Origin: an uncultured Bacilli bacterium
GTDB taxonomy: Bacteria > Bacillota_I > Bacilli_A > RF39 > UBA660
Direction of reading: 5' to 3'
NCBI GenBank assembly: GCA_934122395.1
Contig: CAKOWQ010000003.1
Coordinates: forward strand, 124,001 to 188,000
DNA length: 64,000 nt
The position numbers and the translations under genes were made by a program. How positions within the stretch are numbered: the first letter of the stretch is position 1; each line of letters starts with the position of its first letter. Of this stretch, positions 17,081 through 27,064 are shown one piece after another. The notes beneath the pieces were generated by a model. It ran no database searches, had not been told where the DNA came from, and saw nothing but the letters and a program-made list of their open reading frames with translations.

Positions 17081-18352
17081 ATGAAGAAGTATGTTTTTTT
17101 ATTTGTAACTGCAGTATTAACTTTTTTAGGCATTACCTGTGTATATGCAACTAGTTATGGTGATGTTAACTTAGATGGTGAAGTAAATACAAAAGATGTA
17201 GTTCTTTTACTAAGATATGTAAAGGGTAATACAGAAGAGATAAGTGAAGAAGGCAGGGTTTATGCTGATTTGAATGGTGATGGCGACATTGCTGAAGAAG
17301 ACTATTGGATTTTACTACGTCATTTAGCAGGTTGGGAAGACTATAAAACTTTACCAATATCTAGTAATGTTAAGTTATTTGAATATGGTGATGTTAATTT
17401 AGATGGTGAAGTAAATACAAAGGATGTAAATCTTATTCAAAGATATGCATCTGGTGATACAGAAGCAATAAGTAAAACTGGTCAAGCTTATGCTGATTTG
17501 AATGGCGATGGAAATATAGATAATGTTGATTCTTTGATATTACTACGTCATTTAGCAGGATGGAAAGAGTATAAGGTATTACCATTAGATAGTGATACAA
17601 AGGTATATGAATATGGTGATGTTAACCTAGATGGAAAAGTAGATGTTAAAGATGTTATTGCTATAATAAAAATAATAGATAATCCTAGTGGTAGTGGTTC
17701 AGATTCACCATATGCTGATTTAAATGAAGATGGTAAAATAGATGAGACCGACCGTTTAATATTACTACGTCATTTAGCAGGATGGAACGAATATCAGAGT
17801 TTACCGTTATCAAACGATTTTCAAGTATTTGAATGTGGTGATGTTAATTTAGATGGAAAAGTAGATACAAAGGATGTAGTTCTTTTATTAAGATACTTAG
17901 ACGGTGATAAAGATATTATAGCTGAAAAAGGTTTATTACTTGCAGATGCTAATAGTGATGGTAAAGTAGATGATACAGATAGATTAATAATAATGAGACA
18001 TATTGCAGGATGGAAAGAATATCAAAGATTACCTTTAGAACAAGATACTAAAGTATATCTAGAAGGCGACGTTAATAAAGATGGCAAAGTAGACGAAAAA
18101 GATTTAGAATTAATAGATAAAGCTTTAAAGGATAAAGAAAATAATGCTTTAGATGATTCAGCTTCTAGTATTGCAGATATCAATGGTGATGGTAAAGTAG
18201 ACGAAAAAGATATGGAAGCTTTAAAGAAAATATTAAGTGAAGAAAACGAAAAGAACCCTAGTACAGGTGATAGCATGTTATATATAATCGGTGGTATGGG
18301 ATTACTATTATGTGTTGGTGCTGTGGCTTTTAGAAAAGTAAAAAGAGCTTAG
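17081..18352 (+). CDS. Surface protein of five dockerin modules with a cell-wall sorting-like C-terminus
   Basis: A 423-aa exported protein. A signal peptide (MKKYVFLFVTAVLTFLGITC) is followed by five consecutive type I dockerin-like modules of about 76 residues. Each has two calcium-binding loops: GDVNLDGEVNTKD, then ADLNGDGDIAEED or variants, ending LLRHLAGW in most modules. The C-terminus is NPSTGD, a hydrophobic helix and KVKRA, resembling an LPxTG-type sortase signal with NPSTG. Dockerins normally bind cohesins in cellulosomes, but here there is no enzyme domain and no cohesin gene nearby. GGGAGTGAGAG precedes the chosen ATG; upstream in-frame starts lie in the preceding terminator region. 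Confidence 0.9.
   Translation: MKKYVFLFVTAVLTFLGITCVYATSYGDVNLDGEVNTKDVVLLLRYVKGNTEEISEEGRVYADLNGDGDIAEEDYWILLRHLAGWEDYKTLPISSNVKLFEYGDVNLDGEVNTKDVNLIQRYASGDTEAISKTGQAYADLNGDGNIDNVDSLILLRHLAGWKEYKVLPLDSDTKVYEYGDVNLDGKVDVKDVIAIIKIIDNPSGSGSDSPYADLNEDGKIDETDRLILLRHLAGWNEYQSLPLSNDFQVFECGDVNLDGKVDTKDVVLLLRYLDGDKDIIAEKGLLLADANSDGKVDDTDRLIIMRHIAGWKEYQRLPLEQDTKVYLEGDVNKDGKVDEKDLELIDKALKDKENNALDDSASSIADINGDGKVDEKDMEALKKILSEENEKNPSTGDSMLYIIGGMGLLLCVGAVAFRKVKRA
17159..18240 (+). repeat. Five tandem dockerin-coding repeats
   Basis: Module starts (GGTGATGTTAA-like) lie at 17159, 17387, 17615, 17837 and 18065, giving periods of 228, 228, 222 and 228 bases, always in frame. The first two modules are nearly identical over their opening 30-40 bases, and the tract ACTACGTCATTTAGCAGG recurs in the first three; the fifth is the most diverged. 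The pattern suggests duplication within the gene. Confidence 0.9.
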
Positions 18353-18372
18353 AAGTACTGAAAAAGAGGTTT

Positions 18373-18408
18373 GAGATAATTATTTTGATGATAATTATCT
18401 CTTTTTTT
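18373..18408 (+). terminator. Rho-independent terminator after the dockerin gene
   Basis: An 11-bp perfect stem, GAGATAATTAT (18373-18383) and ATAATTATCTC (18391-18401), has a 7-base loop and a run of T. Confidence 0.9.
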
Positions 18409-18479
18409 GTATATAAAATATTTTAAAAACTTGTCACATATGATATAGTTAAAGTAATAGAAATAAGGAAGGTGAGTCT

Positions 18480-19316
18480 ATGAATCTTGAATTTTTGACT
18501 AATGATTACCTTTTAGCGTGGAATTTATTGTTTAAGCCTTCTTTTTCAGAAGAAGTACAATCATTAAAAGAAAAATTATGGCAAAACTACCCTAATCAAT
18601 ACATGAAGATGGAAAAAGAAAATATTGAAATATTAAAATATAGTAATGATTTTATTCCAGATGATGATACTGTTTATACTTACGTATTTGATACTGATGT
18701 ATTTAAAAAAATAAAAAAAGAAACAGAAAAACATCGTTGTTTTTTGATGAAATATTGGGATAATCATCAAAAACAAATTAATAAAGAATTGAAAAATATT
18801 TTAAGGTTTAGTATTAAAGATACTTATCATATTTTAGTAATTCATCCTTCGCTTGATACGGTAGAATTTATGGGTACTAATCCTAAAAAGAACATATCTT
18901 GGGGAAAAGTTAATGATAGTGAAGATGGATTAAAAGCCTTAATGCGTATTATTTATACACTTGTTAAGTATGAAATAGGAGCTCACCAAAAAGAAAATAA
19001 AGAAATAGTTGCATCAATAATAGATTTAGCAATTACTAATGAATTACATACTAAACTTACTGGAATTAGTAAATATAATGAAGGATTTAAAAATCTTAGA
19101 CTTTTAAAAAGACAACTATATCCTTATTGGTTAATGTATTTAGGAGCGGATAGAGAAGAATTAGTTAGTTATATGATGCGAGATCAAATACCTTTTGATT
19201 TTGAAAAATATCCGATAGAAAAAGAACTTGCAAAAGTTGACTTATATGGATTTATAGATTTTTGTTGTAAGAATCAAAAATATATAATTAGATTAGATAG
19301 ACTTGATTTAATATAA
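18480..19316 (+). CDS. Unknown 278-aa cytoplasmic protein
   Basis: A soluble, largely helical protein without signal peptide or membrane segments, rich in Lys, Tyr and Leu. I recognise no family motif. The central part (TYHILVIHPSLDTVEFMG) looks like a strand-rich core and the remainder is helical (LKALMRIIYTLVKYEIGAHQ, and later NLRLLKRQLYPYWLMYLGAD). The ribosome binding site AAGGAAGGTGAG fixes the start. It lies directly upstream of polC; a TATAAT at 19312-19317 overlaps its stop, so polC may have its own promoter. Confidence 0.75.
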   Translation: MNLEFLTNDYLLAWNLLFKPSFSEEVQSLKEKLWQNYPNQYMKMEKENIEILKYSNDFIPDDDTVYTYVFDTDVFKKIKKETEKHRCFLMKYWDNHQKQINKELKNILRFSIKDTYHILVIHPSLDTVEFMGTNPKKNISWGKVNDSEDGLKALMRIIYTLVKYEIGAHQKENKEIVASIIDLAITNELHTKLTGISKYNEGFKNLRLLKRQLYPYWLMYLGADREELVSYMMRDQIPFDFEKYPIEKELAKVDLYGFIDFCCKNQKYIIRLDRLDLI

Positions 19317-19349
19317 TGGGGGAAACCCTTTTTTATTGGGGGTGCAGTA

Positions 19350-22300
19350 ATGGACGAAAAACTAGAATTAATATTAAATAAAATATCTTTAGATAAAAAA
19401 TACTTTACTGAATTTGTTAATTCATCACTAGAAAAAGTAATTCTCTTTAAAAAAACTGATGAAGTTAAAATAATTATTAATAATGAGACTAATTTTAGTC
19501 CATTGTTGTATATAGATTTAGAAGAATGCTTTAGACATTATTTTGATAAAAATGTTATTTTAGAAATTAATCCTGTTAATGTTAATTTCGACTATATAGT
19601 TTGTTATTACCAAATGATAATAAAAGAATTAGCTTCTTTAAAAGTTACTTTAAGTATCTTTGAAGATCGTCTAATAAATAAAGAGGGTAAGTACTATATT
19701 GAAGTAATTAATAAAATAGAAGAACAACAAATAACACCTTTTATTGAAAAAATAGTTAATAAACTAAATTTGTGTGGATACAAAATTAGTTTAGAATTAT
19801 TTTTTGATGAAGAAGCAAACAAGAAGACTAAAGAAGAAATTAATAATGCTTTAAAAATGAGTGTTGATGCTATAAAAATAAGTCATAAAGAAGAAAAGAA
19901 AATGGCACCTTCTAATCCTCAATCTGCAAGCTCAGGCTTTAAACAAAAATATGAAAAAAAAGAAGTGGATGAAAATACTATTAAAGGAAGAGTTATAAAA
20001 GATAATCCGGTATCCATTAAAACAATAGTGGGTGAAGAAGATAGTGTTACTATTGAAGCGGAAGTATTTGGTACTGAAGAATTTGAACCTGCCAGTAAAG
20101 AATTTAAAATATTAACTCTTAAGTTAACTGATTATACTGATAGTATTTATGCCAAAATCTTTTCAAGAGATGAAGAAGAATTTAGTAATCTTAAGAAAAA
20201 AACAAAACCTGGAACTTGGCTTAGAATTAGAGGCGGTACTAAAAATGATAGATATTCTGGTAATGAATTAGTATTAAATATAAGAGATATTAACTTAATC
20301 GAATCAAAAGCAGTATCTAGAAAGGATACTTCAGAGGAAAAAAGAGTTGAATTACATGCTCATACACAAATGAGTCAAATGGATGGAATATGTGATGCTA
20401 AAAAGTTAGTTAAACTTGCTAGAAAGTGGGGACATAAAGCTATAGCAATTACTGACCATGATGGATGTCAATCTTTTCCTGATGTATATCATACTATTTG
20501 TGATATTAATTCATCTCTTTTAGAAGGAGAAGAACCATTTAAAGCTATATATGGGACAGAACTTACATTAATAGATGATACAGTTGATGTTGTTGTAAGA
20601 CCAACTGATACTGAAATGTTAAAAAATACTTATGTTGTATTTGACTTTGAAACAACTGGATTTAATGCTGGTGGTGCAGATCAGATCATTGAAGTGGGTG
20701 CTGTTAAATTATTTAATGGAGAAATAATTGATAAATTCTCAGAGTTAATTGACCCTAAAAGACCATTGCCTGCTAAGATTACAGATGTTACAGGTATTAC
20801 CGATGAATTGTTACAAGGGCATGATGATGAGGAGACAGTAATAAAAAGATTTGTTGAGTGGTTTGGAGATTTACCAATGGTAGCGCATAATGCTAAGTTC
20901 GATGTTTCGTTCTTGGAACGTTGCTATCAAAAATATAATTTAGGTGAATTTACTAATTCAGTTATCGATACTTTAGAAATATCTAGGACAATGGATAATA
21001 CATATGGTAGACATTCACTTAGTGCTTTAGTTAAGAGATATGATGTTCCTTTTGATGAAGAATCTCACCATAGAGGAGATTATGATGCTGAAGCAACGGC
21101 ATTAGTTTTCCATAAAATGATGAAAAAGTTATATGACCGTAACTTTGAGAAAATGACTGATTTAGAGAAATTAGTTTCTAAAGATGAAATATATAAATAT
21201 GGTAATAGTTATCATGTAAATATTTTAGTAAAAAATAAAACAGGACTTAAGAATTTGTTTAAAATTATAAGTTTTGCTAATACTAAGTACTTTTATAAAG
21301 GTAGTGCAAGAATATTAAGAAGTGTTTTAAGTGAACATAGAGAAGGTTTATTAATTGGTAGCGGTTGCTATGAAAGTGAAGTATTCCGTCAAGCTAGAAG
21401 TAAAGCTGATGAAGAGTTAACTAATATAGTAAGTTTCTATGATTATGTAGAAGTACAACCACTACCTTGTTATGACCACTTATTACAAATGAATGACTTT
21501 GCGTCACGTGATGAATTAGTTGACCATATTAAAAAGATAATTCGTATTACTAAAGATTCAGGTAAGATAATTGTTGCTACTGGAGATGTACACCATATTA
21601 ATGATGAAGATAAAATATATAGGGAAATAATTGTTAATCAAAAAGTACCTGGAGGTGGAAGACATCCTTTAGCAAGAAGTAATATAACTAGTATTCCTAG
21701 TATGTATTTTAGAACTACTGATGAAATGTTAAAGGAATTTAGTTTCTTGGGTGAAGAAGAGGCTCATGAATTAGTTATTACTAACCCTAATATGATTGCA
21801 GATATGGTTGATATTATCGAAGTTATTATTGAAACAGGTGGAGTTCCTTTCTCTCCTAAAATTGATAGATCAGTTGAGACGGTTACTGAACTTGTATATG
21901 GTAAAGCAAGCAGTATGTATGGTGATGTATTACCTAAGAATATTGAAGAGAGAATTGCTAAAGAGTTGTATGGCGATGCGGTTCTTACTGCTATTAGATA
22001 TAATATGGATAAGGAAGGTATAGCACCAGGAGATAGCTATGAAGATGAGGCGTTTCGTCGTTTACATGAGGTAATATTACAAGGATTTGATGCGGTATAT
22101 AAATTAGTTGAGGCTCATCTTAAAGAGGCTAGTGAAGAAGAGTTAGATGATAAAGCACTTGCTAAAAAAGTTAAGAAAACTTTAGGTGGTGTAATAGGTG
22201 GAGGATTCGACGTTATCTATTTAATTGCTCAAAAGTTAGTTAAGAAAAGTAATGATGATGGGTACTTAGTTGGTTCCCGTGGTTCCGTTGGATCAAGTTT

Positions 22301-23981
22301 CGTTGCAACAATGATGGGAATTACTGAAGTTAATCCACTACCAGCTCACTATTTATGTAGAAATTGTAAACATAGTATTTTTGAAATAGATGGAAAAAGT
22401 TTAGGTAGTGATTATTCAAGTGGATATGATTTACCTGATATGACTTGTCCAGTTTGTGGTAGTCCAATGGGAAAAGAAGGTCAAGATATGCCATTTGCTA
22501 CTTTCTTAGGATTTAATGCTGATAAAGTACCAGATATTGACCTTAACTTTTCAGGAGATTATCAATGGAAAGCTCATGAATATACAAAAGTATTATTCGG
22601 AGTTGATAATGTATATAGAGCAGGAACTATTGGTACAGTTGCTGATAAAACTGCTTTCGGATTTGTAAAAGGTTATTGTGAAGATAAGGGAATAGATAAT
22701 ATGCGTACTGCTGAAGTTGAACGTATCGCTCTTGGTTGTACAGGGATTAAAAGAACTACCGGTCAACATCCAGGGGGTATCGTTGTTATTCCAGGATATA
22801 TGGATGTATATGATTTTACTCCTTATCAATTCCCAGCAGGTGATGTTGAGGCATTGTGGAGAACTACTCACTTTGATTATCATGCGATCGACCAAGATGT
22901 ATTAAAACTAGATATACTAGGACACGATGATCCTACAATATTAAGGATGTTACAAGATTTATCAGGAATAGATGTTACTACTTTACCAATGGATGATAGA
23001 AAAGTAATAAGCCTATTATCTTCACCTGAAGCACTAGGAGTAACTGAAGAACAGATAATGTGTCCAACTGGTACTTTAGGACTACCGGAACTTGGTACTA
23101 AATTCGTTATAAATATGTTAGTTGAGACTAAGCCAAAGACTTTTGCAGAACTTGTAAAAATATCAGGTCTATCACACGGTACTGATGTATGGGCTGGTAA
23201 TGCTAGTGAATTAATTAAAAATAAAATAGTAGAATTCAAAGAAGTTATTGGGTGTCGTGATGATATCATGGTGTATTTGATGTACCACGGATTAAAACCA
23301 ATTGATGCTTTTAAGATAATGGAGTTCGTTCGTAAAGGTAAAGCAAGTAAAGATCCAGAAGGTTGGGTTAAATGGGAAGGTAAAATGAAAGAAGCCAACA
23401 TACCAGAATGGTACATTGACTCTTGTAGAAAGATTAAATACATGTTCCCTAAAGCGCACGCATGTGCTTATGTAATGAGTGCTATTCGTATTGCGTGGTT
23501 TAAACTATATAAACCAATTTTCTACTATGCATCTTATTTCTCTATTCGTAGTGATGACTTTGATATTGAAACAATGATCAAAGGATATGATGCTATAAAG
23601 AGTAAAATGGAAGATATTAAATTAAAGGGATTTGATGCTACTAATAAGGAATCTAATATTCTAACAACTCTTGAAATAGCATTAGAAGCAACAGCTAGAG
23701 GAATTAAATTCTCTAATGTAGATTTATATAAAAGTGAATCTCGTAACTTTAGAGTAGCCGATGATGGAGTAACGCTAATCCCACCATTTAGAACAATAGA
23801 TGGACTTGGTGATACTGTTAGTAAAGCTATTGCTCAAGAAGGAGTTAAACAAGAATTTATAAGTATTGAGGATTTACAAAAACGTTGCAAAGTATCACAA
23901 ACTATTATTGATAAAATGCGTATGATGGGTATTTTAGATGGAATGCCAGAATCAAGTCAGATGACACTAAATTTATTTTAA
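19350..23981 (+). CDS. polC: DNA polymerase III alpha subunit, PolC type
   Basis: This is the replicative polymerase of low-GC Gram-positives, 1543 aa (Bacillus PolC is about 1437). An N-terminal domain is followed by an OB fold (about residues 210-320) and a PHP domain starting at ELHAHTQMSQMDG. An inserted DEDD proofreading exonuclease follows (YVVFDFETTGF, VAHNAKFDVSFLE, HHRGDYDAEAT), then the C-family polymerase core with RGSVGSSFVATMMGI, a zinc-binding CRNCKHS/CPVCGS segment and PDIDLNFSGDYQ, and the tail SQMTLNLF, a plausible clamp-binding motif. GGGGGTG precedes the ATG. Its last 9 bases overlap the end of the converging hydrolase gene. Confidence 0.97.
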   Translation: MDEKLELILNKISLDKKYFTEFVNSSLEKVILFKKTDEVKIIINNETNFSPLLYIDLEECFRHYFDKNVILEINPVNVNFDYIVCYYQMIIKELASLKVTLSIFEDRLINKEGKYYIEVINKIEEQQITPFIEKIVNKLNLCGYKISLELFFDEEANKKTKEEINNALKMSVDAIKISHKEEKKMAPSNPQSASSGFKQKYEKKEVDENTIKGRVIKDNPVSIKTIVGEEDSVTIEAEVFGTEEFEPASKEFKILTLKLTDYTDSIYAKIFSRDEEEFSNLKKKTKPGTWLRIRGGTKNDRYSGNELVLNIRDINLIESKAVSRKDTSEEKRVELHAHTQMSQMDGICDAKKLVKLARKWGHKAIAITDHDGCQSFPDVYHTICDINSSLLEGEEPFKAIYGTELTLIDDTVDVVVRPTDTEMLKNTYVVFDFETTGFNAGGADQIIEVGAVKLFNGEIIDKFSELIDPKRPLPAKITDVTGITDELLQGHDDEETVIKRFVEWFGDLPMVAHNAKFDVSFLERCYQKYNLGEFTNSVIDTLEISRTMDNTYGRHSLSALVKRYDVPFDEESHHRGDYDAEATALVFHKMMKKLYDRNFEKMTDLEKLVSKDEIYKYGNSYHVNILVKNKTGLKNLFKIISFANTKYFYKGSARILRSVLSEHREGLLIGSGCYESEVFRQARSKADEELTNIVSFYDYVEVQPLPCYDHLLQMNDFASRDELVDHIKKIIRITKDSGKIIVATGDVHHINDEDKIYREIIVNQKVPGGGRHPLARSNITSIPSMYFRTTDEMLKEFSFLGEEEAHELVITNPNMIADMVDIIEVIIETGGVPFSPKIDRSVETVTELVYGKASSMYGDVLPKNIEERIAKELYGDAVLTAIRYNMDKEGIAPGDSYEDEAFRRLHEVILQGFDAVYKLVEAHLKEASEEELDDKALAKKVKKTLGGVIGGGFDVIYLIAQKLVKKSNDDGYLVGSRGSVGSSFVATMMGITEVNPLPAHYLCRNCKHSIFEIDGKSLGSDYSSGYDLPDMTCPVCGSPMGKEGQDMPFATFLGFNADKVPDIDLNFSGDYQWKAHEYTKVLFGVDNVYRAGTIGTVADKTAFGFVKGYCEDKGIDNMRTAEVERIALGCTGIKRTTGQHPGGIVVIPGYMDVYDFTPYQFPAGDVEALWRTTHFDYHAIDQDVLKLDILGHDDPTILRMLQDLSGIDVTTLPMDDRKVISLLSSPEALGVTEEQIMCPTGTLGLPELGTKFVINMLVETKPKTFAELVKISGLSHGTDVWAGNASELIKNKIVEFKEVIGCRDDIMVYLMYHGLKPIDAFKIMEFVRKGKASKDPEGWVKWEGKMKEANIPEWYIDSCRKIKYMFPKAHACAYVMSAIRIAWFKLYKPIFYYASYFSIRSDDFDIETMIKGYDAIKSKMEDIKLKGFDATNKESNILTTLEIALEATARGIKFSNVDLYKSESRNFRVADDGVTLIPPFRTIDGLGDTVSKAIAQEGVKQEFISIEDLQKRCKVSQTIIDKMRMMGILDGMPESSQMTLNLF

Positions 23982-24731
23982 AAACTCAAATATTATTTTA
24001 TTTATATAAAAAGGATAATCTAAATAAGGAAAGTGAGAAGCATAGGGAATTATAACTAATCCCGAGTCTTTAATCTTACTAGCCATTAACTTACCATCTT
24101 CTATAGGAGTTTCTAAATCATTTTCTCCCCATATAAGAAGAGTAGAACAGTTAATGTCTTTTAGATAAATAGTTAAATCTTCATTTATTACTTGAATGAA
24201 GGTTTTTCTAATATTAGGATTAAGATTTTTATAGTCAGTTGAACCAAAAATACTTATTAGTTTATTCAAATATTTGTCTTTTAATCTATGAGGTAGGATA
24301 TTTCCTATCTTTTTTAATGCTTTATAAATAAACTGTTTTAATCTTACTTTTATACTTTTTTTTCGTCTAATACCAGCGGCATCTATAAGTATTATTTGTT
24401 TTATTTTCATTTTATATAATCCTGCTAAAAGAATAGATATTCTGCCACCAAAAGAGTGACCAATTATAATAGGATTTTTAATATTATTTAAAGTGATAAA
24501 TTCTTTTATTAAATAACTGTAGTCATATATAGTTAGATCTCTATTAGGAAAACTACTTTTACCAAATCCAGGATAATCTATGATATAGACAGTGTAGTAT
24601 TTTTCGAGAGTACTAATTAGGTTGTTGAAAGTAGATCTTGTATCACCCCAACCAGGGAGTATCAAAATACTTTCTTTACCAGTTCCATATTTTTCATAAT
24701 ATATATTAAAATCTTTGATGATGAAATTCAT
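23973..24731 (-). CDS. Alpha/beta-fold hydrolase
   Basis: A 252-aa protein with the alpha/beta-hydrolase pattern: oxyanion region LPGWGD, nucleophile elbow GHSFGG (Ser93), acid Asp205 in GENDLETP and catalytic His233 in ASHFPYLD, so the triad is complete. A lid region of basic residues lies around 120-150. Relatives act as esterases, lipases or C-C hydrolases; the substrate is unknown. It converges on polC and overlaps it by 9 bases, and no terminator hairpin separates them. It is divergent from the TtcA-like gene. Confidence 0.88.
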   Translation of the reverse strand: MNFIIKDFNIYYEKYGTGKESILILPGWGDTRSTFNNLISTLEKYYTVYIIDYPGFGKSSFPNRDLTIYDYSYLIKEFITLNNIKNPIIIGHSFGGRISILLAGLYKMKIKQIILIDAAGIRRKKSIKVRLKQFIYKALKKIGNILPHRLKDKYLNKLISIFGSTDYKNLNPNIRKTFIQVINEDLTIYLKDINCSTLLIWGENDLETPIEDGKLMASKIKDSGLVIIPYASHFPYLDYPFYINKIIFEFLK

Positions 24732-24768
24732 AAAATCACCTAATATAAGGTATGCGTATATTTTTTTC

Positions 24769-24797
24769 TTGTTAAATAATTATTGTTATGCTATAAT
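24769..24797 (+). promoter_or_regulatory. Promoter of the TtcA-like gene
   Basis: TTGTTA (24769-24774) and TATAAT (24792-24797) are 17 bases apart, 16 bases before the chosen ATG. Confidence 0.8.
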
Positions 24798-24813
24798 CTA
24801 CTACGGTGATTTT

Positions 24814-25620
24814 ATGGAGTGCCGCGAAATAGAGAGATCTATAATTAAAAAGTTTAGAAAAACCTTATGGTGTCGTTTTGTAAGAAGTATTGACGAGTAT
24901 AACTTAGTCTCCGATAATGATAAAATAGCAGTATGTATCTCAGGGGGAAAAGACTCAATGCTTTTAGCAAAAATGTTTCAAGAGTTAAAACGTCATGGAA
25001 GAATAAATTTTGATTTAGAATTTATTGTTATGAATCCAGGGTATAATGAAAAAAATCTTAATTTGATTAAAAGTAATTTAGAAAAATTAAATATTCCAGC
25101 TCATATTTTTGATAGTAATATTTTTGAGGTAGCGGATAATTATGGTGGAGAGTCTCCTTGTTATTTATGTGCTAGAATGAGACGAGGTGCATTATATAGC
25201 AAGGCACAAGAGTTGGGTTGTAATAAAATTGCTTTAGGTCATCACTTTAATGATGTAATTGAAACAATTATGCTTAACATTTTATATGCTGGGGAATATA
25301 AAACTATGATGCCTAAACTAAAAGCTGAAAACTTCAAAGGATTAGAATTAATTAGACCAATGTATTATGTAAAAGAAGAAGATGTTATTGCATGGGCCAA
25401 ATACAATGAACTAAACTTTATTAACTGTGCTTGTAAAATGACTAGTCGACGAGAAGACGAAGGAAAAAGAAATGAAATTAAAAAACTAATTGCAAAATTA
25501 AAAGAAATTAATGATAATGTCGATATTAATATTTTAAGAAGTAGTGAAAATGTTAATATAGATTCTATCATTGCGTATAAAGAAGATAAAAAGAAAATTA
25601 GTTTTTTAGACAAGTATTAA
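24814..25620 (+). CDS. TtcA-like tRNA thiolation (PP-loop) protein
   Basis: A 268-aa PP-loop ATPase. The ATP-binding motif SGGKDS is at residues 43-48. A CYLC pair (CYLCARMRRGAL), GHHFNDVIET and a C-x-C (NCACKM) later suggest an iron-sulfur cluster site as in TtcA, which makes 2-thiocytidine in tRNA. Many Bacillota have such TtcA-like proteins without proven substrate. The start follows CGGTGAT and lies downstream of a good promoter; a longer frame from 24715 overlaps the divergent hydrolase start and is unlikely. Confidence 0.85.
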   Translation: MECREIERSIIKKFRKTLWCRFVRSIDEYNLVSDNDKIAVCISGGKDSMLLAKMFQELKRHGRINFDLEFIVMNPGYNEKNLNLIKSNLEKLNIPAHIFDSNIFEVADNYGGESPCYLCARMRRGALYSKAQELGCNKIALGHHFNDVIETIMLNILYAGEYKTMMPKLKAENFKGLELIRPMYYVKEEDVIAWAKYNELNFINCACKMTSRREDEGKRNEIKKLIAKLKEINDNVDINILRSSENVNIDSIIAYKEDKKKISFLDKY

Positions 25621-25634
25621 AATTTTGATATAAT
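25607..25634 (+). promoter_or_regulatory. Promoter of pyk
   Basis: TAGACA (25607-25612) and TATAAT (25629-25634) are 16 bases apart. The -35 box lies in the end of the preceding gene. Confidence 0.65.
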
Positions 25635-25656
25635 ATAATAGAAAGGATAGGGTAAT

Positions 25657-27060
25657 ATGAAGAAAACAAAAATTATATGTTCAATAGGGCCTGCTAGTAG
25701 TAATTACGACGTTATGCGTGAAATGGTTTTATCAGGTATGAATGTTGCTAGAATTAACTTTTCTCATGCTACACTTGAAGAGCGAAAAGAAGTAGAAGAA
25801 GTTGTAGCAAAAGTAAATAAAGATTTAGGTACTAATGTAGCAATACTTTATGATACTAAGGGACCAGATTTTAGAACAGGTGTAATGGCTGAAGGCGGTA
25901 TAAAACTAGAAGAAGGTAACATCATTCGTATTGTTAAAAAAGATGTTTTAGGAACAGAAGAGTCATTTACTGTTAACTATAAAAATGTATTAAAAGATAT
26001 TAATATTGGTGATAAGGTTCTTTTAGAAGATGGACTAATGAAATTAGTTGTTATTGATAAGGAAGATGATGATTTAGTTTGTCGTGTTTTAGCAGGAGGA
26101 CTTTTAAAAAGTAAAAAAGGAATTAATGTTCCGGGAGTAGATTTACATATTGAATTTTTGAGTAGTGAAGATGTTAGTGATATTGTCTATGCTTGTGAAA
26201 AGAAAGGTGACTTTTTAGCGTTATCTTTTGTTAATAGTAAAGAAAATATTTTAGCAGTAAGAGAAATATTAAAAGAACATAATTCTGATATGAAAATTAT
26301 TTCTAAAATTGAAAGCGGAATAGCATTACAAAATTTAGATGAGATAATCGAGTATAGTGATGGAATAATGGTTGCACGTGGTGATTTAGGTGTAGAAATT
26401 CCATGTGAAGAGATACCTATAGTACAAAAAGAAATTATTAAAAAATGTAGAGAGCAAGGTAAGACTTGTATAGTTGCTACCGAAATGTTAGCAAGTATGT
26501 ATACTTCAGCAAGACCTACTAGAGCAGAAGTTACTGATATAGCAAATGCTGTTTTAGATGGTTGTGATGCTGTTATGTTGAGTGGTGAAACTACTGTAGG
26601 AAAATATCCAATTGATGCTGTTAGATATATGGCAAGAATATGTGAAAATACAGAAGAACATATTGATTATGATATGGATAGAAGAGAAGCACATTGTGAT
26701 ATTACTGGTGCTATAGCCCATAGTGCAGTAGAAGTATCTAATTCATTAAAAGCAAAATTAATAATTGCAGCTACTATGAGTGGATATACAGCAAGAAAGA
26801 TAAGTAATTTAAAACCAAGATGTTTAGTTCTTGCAACTTGTCCAAATGATAGAGTAGCAAAATCTCTAGCACTTGATTGGGGTGTTTATACTAAAATTAC
26901 TAAGGTATATGAGTCAACTGATGAAGTAGTAGAAGACGCTATTTTAAAGGCTAAAGAATTTGCTAATTTACAAACTAAAGATATAATAATTATTACTGGT
27001 GGATTACCTAATAATACAGAAAATAAACAAACTAATTTAATGAAAATCGAAGAAATATAA
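25657..27060 (+). CDS. pyk: Pyruvate kinase
   Basis: This enzyme makes pyruvate and ATP from phosphoenolpyruvate and ADP in glycolysis. Signature regions seen are KIICSIGPAS at the start, MNVARINFSHA, the active-site stretch ISKIESGIALQNLDEI with the catalytic Lys, VARGDLGVEI, and TEMLASM with ARPTRAE. At 467 aa it lacks the extra C-terminal PEP-utiliser-like domain found in Bacillus Pyk (585 aa). AAAGGATAGGG precedes the ATG. It converges with the DUF192 gene and shares a terminator with it. Confidence 0.97.
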   Translation: MKKTKIICSIGPASSNYDVMREMVLSGMNVARINFSHATLEERKEVEEVVAKVNKDLGTNVAILYDTKGPDFRTGVMAEGGIKLEEGNIIRIVKKDVLGTEESFTVNYKNVLKDINIGDKVLLEDGLMKLVVIDKEDDDLVCRVLAGGLLKSKKGINVPGVDLHIEFLSSEDVSDIVYACEKKGDFLALSFVNSKENILAVREILKEHNSDMKIISKIESGIALQNLDEIIEYSDGIMVARGDLGVEIPCEEIPIVQKEIIKKCREQGKTCIVATEMLASMYTSARPTRAEVTDIANAVLDGCDAVMLSGETTVGKYPIDAVRYMARICENTEEHIDYDMDRREAHCDITGAIAHSAVEVSNSLKAKLIIAATMSGYTARKISNLKPRCLVLATCPNDRVAKSLALDWGVYTKITKVYESTDEVVEDAILKAKEFANLQTKDIIIITGGLPNNTENKQTNLMKIEEI

Positions 27061-27064
27061 AAAA

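Noticed and set aside
17159..18240. Regular DNA repeats of 222-228 bases considered as a CRISPR-like or satellite array
   Set aside because: The period is a multiple of three, the frame is open throughout and the repeats encode dockerin motifs, so they are protein modules. No CRISPR-type short repeats with spacers were seen in the window.
19318..19336. GGGGGAAACCC hairpin with T run just before polC
   Set aside because: The stem is only about 3 bp and overlaps the probable transcription start, so it is unlikely to be a working terminator in either direction.
22880..23443. 187-aa open frame on the minus strand inside polC
   Set aside because: It lies wholly opposite the conserved polymerase core, has no ribosome binding site and no recognisable motif. 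It is a shadow of the codon pattern.
23973..23981. Nine-base overlap of polC and hydrolase 3' ends considered as antisense regulation
   Set aside because: Convergent short overlaps are common in compact genomes and no further signal of regulation is present.
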